Source: Lobosporangium transversale
Lineage: Eukaryota > Mortierellomycota > Mortierellomycetes > Mortierellales > Mortierellaceae
Direction: 5' to 3'
Assembly: GCF_002105155.1 (NCBI RefSeq)
Contig: NW_019028979.1
Span: 744,001 to 808,000, forward strand
DNA: 64,000 nucleotides
Both the position numbers and the translations under genes were made by a program. The notes beneath the pieces were generated by a model. That model made no database searches, was not told the DNA's origin, and saw only the letters and a program-made list of their open reading frames with translations. This document shows positions 61,179 through 64,000 of the stretch, piece after piece (within the stretch, counting starts at the first letter, position 1; each line of letters opens with the position of its first letter).

Positions 61179-62144
61179 CATATTCATATGAGTACCTAAT
61201 CTTTTCTGAAGTTTCCAAGCAAAAAATGCTATTCACTAGTTTTTTTTTTTTTTTTTTTTTTAATAGTTCCTTCTGATAATTTACCTGCTCGAGAGTTGTA
61301 CAAGGCTCTTGGATCACCTGCCTTCATATTAAAATTGAACTGAAGTTCTGCTGGGAGGTTAAGTTGCCACTGAATGAGTTGCTGCTCACAGTTTTTGGGA
61401 AGACTGCCCGGGACCATATCCTGGACTTCTGCCGCATTGAAGACATATCGCTTGATGGTCCTGAATATCCTCCACAGTCGACAGATTTGAAACAAAAACA
61501 GTGTCTGGTTCGTCTCTGCTTCACTGTCCCCGTCCACAGGAGCGATCATTGGCACATCAATCTCTGTATCATCAATAATAGGTCGTCGTCCTGTTACACT
61601 GGAGGTGGAGCTATCTGCACCGTAAACACACCAAAAGAGTCGCTTACGAGCCTCTTGGACCTGCTTGTCCGAGATCCATCGATCGCATTTTCTGTGAAGA
61701 CCCAGATCAGAGGCCATATGAATCGCTTGTTGCATATAGCTATGTCCTAATCCCGAAATACGTGGGTAGCGTGATAACATGATCAATCCCTGAACAGTGG
61801 TGAGTCGAGGAATACCAATGCAATAATCCAGAACCATCCTTGCCCGCTCAAAGAACGGTGTGCCGAGTGTCTTTGGATCATTGGGTGTACTGAAACAAGA
61901 TGGGTGATTGCAATCTCCTGTTAATGATGTTGCCATGAACACTGCGTTGAGTAAAAAAATATTCTGTGGTTCAAACCGATCCTCCAGTGCTTGTAAAAGG
62001 GTTGCTTTTTGAATCATTGGTAAATATACATAGTAGTGCTTTCATATTGTGTATAAAAGAAGAGATTTGTTGTATAGAATAGTTAATTTGATGGTCATCG
62101 TTGTATTGTCTCTGTAACAAGTTGTTCCTTTCTTTCTTTCTTTT

Positions 62145-62178
<34 letters not shown>

Positions 62179-62547
62179 TGATAATAAATGTCAAATAAAA
62201 CATCAATCACTTCGATCGGTGGCAAGATCAGCGCTTCGGGTGGGATGTCGATATTATGTGCTTCATGTACATCAAATGAAATCTCTTCATCCCAGAATTG
62301 ATTCTGATCTGTTGAAGTAAATAGCATAGATCCTTTTCCGAAATAGACGGATGCATCAAATACTCTCAATTTGTCCATCGTCGCTGCAAGCTCACTCATC
62401 TCCTCTCCATCATCTCCATCGCTCTCTCCTTGCGTCTGATCTAAAGTGGATGAATGTGATGGTGTAATCGACGATGTTGGCGACTTTATGGACTGGGACG
62501 ACTTGACACATATAGACACAAATCAGGAAATAGAAGAGTAAAATAAA

Positions 62548-62583
<36 letters not shown>

Positions 62584-63450
62584 TTCTAGAATAGGTTGGA
62601 TTAACTTTGCTTACTTGATGATCTGGTGTGAAGAGTGGAAGGGGATCAGGCTCTTCCTTCAAAAATGGCAGTAATGGTGTTTCTATTCCTGTTGCTCCTG
62701 CTTTGCGTAATGATAACGTCGGCGTTGAGGCCGGATCAACGTTCTATAAAAAAAATAAAAAAAAAAAAATCCGAAGCATAGGATAAAGAGGATAACGAGA
62801 AAAAGGAAAAGGAAAGGAAAGGAAAGTGGAAAAGAGTAACAAGTCTTTAGTAACCATCAACAGTAGTTGACTGAAGAATACAAGAATCTATAATCCATGC
62901 ACCTGTATTGTATTACCATAGCTGGGGTGCCGAAATTACGATCCCATTGAGCATCGAAAAGAGACACTTTATCCAAGGGGGAGTTGACATCCATCCAACC
63001 ATCATCGCTTGCTGGAGGTATATCTATGGGTACGTTGGTGTTAATTCCTGCTCCTTTCATAACACGATTTGATTGCTTTCGCTTATTAGTAGTGGTAGTA
63101 GCTGTAGTTGGAGTAGTTGGAGTAGTAGTTGGAGTCGTAGTAGTAGCGGTGGTAGTAGTAGTGGTATCATGAGTGGTATTAGCAGCAGCAGCATCAGAGG
63201 TGGGTGATGATGATCCTTCTTCATTCTCCTGACCCGTGGGTATGACTTTACTCAATATCGATTCCATATGACTGATTCGTTCAGAATAAGTAGACTCAAT
63301 ATTTTCCAGGCGTGCTTCTAGAATTTCGACTCCAGGGTGCGGTTGCTTCTTACGTTTGGAAGCAGGGGTCTTTCCGAGTAAGAATGTGCATTCCATCAAT
63401 CCTGCATACAGACAAGGTCCACATGTTGGTCGTCCTTGATCACATTTTGT
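58760..63450 (-). CDS. Zn2Cys6 transcription factor with fungal_trans domain and poly-Gln tail (5' end missing)
   Basis: Five exons are visible (63450-62917, 62743-62615, 62501-62178, 62038-61285, 61137-58760), giving 1372 residues. The first begins inside the zinc cluster: TKCDQGRPTCGPCLYAGLMEC has the second-half spacing C-x6-C-x2-C-x7-C. The first Cys pair must therefore come from an upstream exon, which I could not find up to 64000. A coiled-coil (EILEARLENIES) follows, then a Thr-rich linker, an acidic stretch and the fungal_trans domain. That domain contains IDVLFDIYYQHYYVYLP, LTTVQGLIMLSRYP, MASDLGLHRKCDRW, RKRLFWCVYGAD and ESALILLHKPYL. The last 500 residues are poly-Gln, poly-Asn and Gly-rich, a likely activation region. 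It should bind CGG-type DNA sites as a dimer and control a carbon, nitrogen or stress regulon; the target set is unknown. Acceptor of the third exon is uncertain by a few codons. Confidence 0.88.
59731..59890. repeat. CAG/CAA array coding poly-Gln
   Basis: About 50 Gln codons with a few His interruptions in the C-terminal region of the Zn2Cys6 factor, one of several Gln tracts in that exon. Confidence 0.9.
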
Positions 63451-64000
63451 CTATTTGAAAGAGGTATTATATAACAATGTTAATGTTAATGTTAATGTTA
63501 ATGTTTTTTTTTTTTTTTTTTCTAAAAACTAAGCTCTCAAGTTACAGATTCATAATTGACCAAGTCCGCAGCTACAGCCTTCAGTTATATTTTCTCTTTT
63601 CTTAAAAATGTATTTCAACTGCGGATATTGGCGTTGAGCATGAGCATAAATAAAATAAGGACACACAATACTTGTTACATGTACTACCAACACACGCCCC
63701 CCTCTCTCTCTCCTTCTTTCTCTCTCTCCATATACCGCGGGAGGATTTGCCGAAATGTGTAACGATGAAGAAACAAAATATCTCATCCATCCACACCTTT
63801 GGAGCAATTAGACAGAAAAATAAAAATCCATTTTTTCGCATCCTTTTCCGATTAGTCACAGCCTGATCGAAACTCAAAATTAACGGAATCAGTGCGATTT
63901 GTGGCTGTCCCTGTCTGTTTCTTTCGCCTGTTTATTCTTCCGCTCTGACAAGGAAGCATACAAACATGTAAACATGAATGCTTAAACATGATTAAGCCTT
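63451..64000. other. Right edge: intron or promoter of the Zn2Cys6 gene
   Basis: Begins with the intron before the visible zinc-cluster exon. It contains a TTAATG hexamer repeat (63478-63503) and a T-run. No frame on the minus strand up to 64000 gives the expected A-C-x-x-C-R-x-R-K exon, so that exon probably lies beyond the window. Confidence 0.45.

Noticed and set aside
1-64000. tRNA, rRNA, CRISPR and operon-type features
   Set aside because: No cloverleaf with a GGTTCRA arm, no rRNA-like segment and no regularly spaced repeats were seen; the splicing pattern is eukaryotic.

Overview
The window is nuclear DNA of a filamentous fungus, most likely an early-diverging one (Mucoromycota in the broad sense). 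The evidence is GT-AG introns that break up most genes, very AT-rich intergenic DNA with dozens of A or T runs of 15-35 bases, and a fungal gene set: p24 cargo receptor, ATG22, Zn2Cys6 factor, CaaX-type G-gamma and a Cdc25-type RasGEF. Poly-Gln, poly-Asn and poly-Asp tracts are common in the proteins. The phylum is an inference. I rebuilt spliced models by hand, requiring GT-AG junctions and reading-frame phases that agree, and checked that summed exon lengths divide by three.

Layout. 1-7 kb: the 3' part of an unrecognised coiled-coil-like gene (+), a two-exon G-protein gamma subunit with a very long N-terminal extension (-), and a possible 94-residue two-exon gene (-). 7.9-10 kb: an intronless low-complexity protein with one membrane segment (+). 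10.5-11.8 kb: a six-exon p24-alpha (TMED/Erp) cargo receptor (-). 12.5-16.8 kb: an F-box/leucine-rich-repeat cluster (-) with one intact gene, one pseudogene and one fragment; a 280-bp element with inverted ends, like a MITE, sits inside the pseudogene. 17.1-19.5 kb: a Nudix CoA diphosphatase (-) and a possible small gene whose start overlaps its stop. 22.0-22.8 kb: a secreted CAP/PR-1 protein (+). 22.8-33.3 kb and 34-45.2 kb are gene-poor and homopolymer-rich, interrupted by a stand-alone response regulator at 33.3-34.0 kb (+) and a possible three-exon small gene at 30.8-31.4 kb (-). 45.2-46.5 kb: a retinol-dehydrogenase-like SDR (-). 48.1-54.6 kb: a ten-exon RasGEF of about 1810 residues (+). 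55.4-58.6 kb: ATG22 in seven exons, one only 19 nt (+). 58.8 kb to the right edge: a Zn2Cys6 transcription factor (-) whose first zinc-cluster half lies beyond what I can resolve.

The genes are not an operon or an obvious biosynthetic cluster. Several belong to nutrient and signal response (G-gamma, RasGEF, response regulator, ATG22, Zn2Cys6 factor), but physical linkage here is probably incidental. No tRNA, rRNA, CRISPR array or viral gene was found. I did not find a clearly new biological system. The best candidates for something undescribed are the inverted-end element inside the F-box pseudogene, the extended G-gamma, and the small multi-exon genes hidden in the gene-poor tracts.
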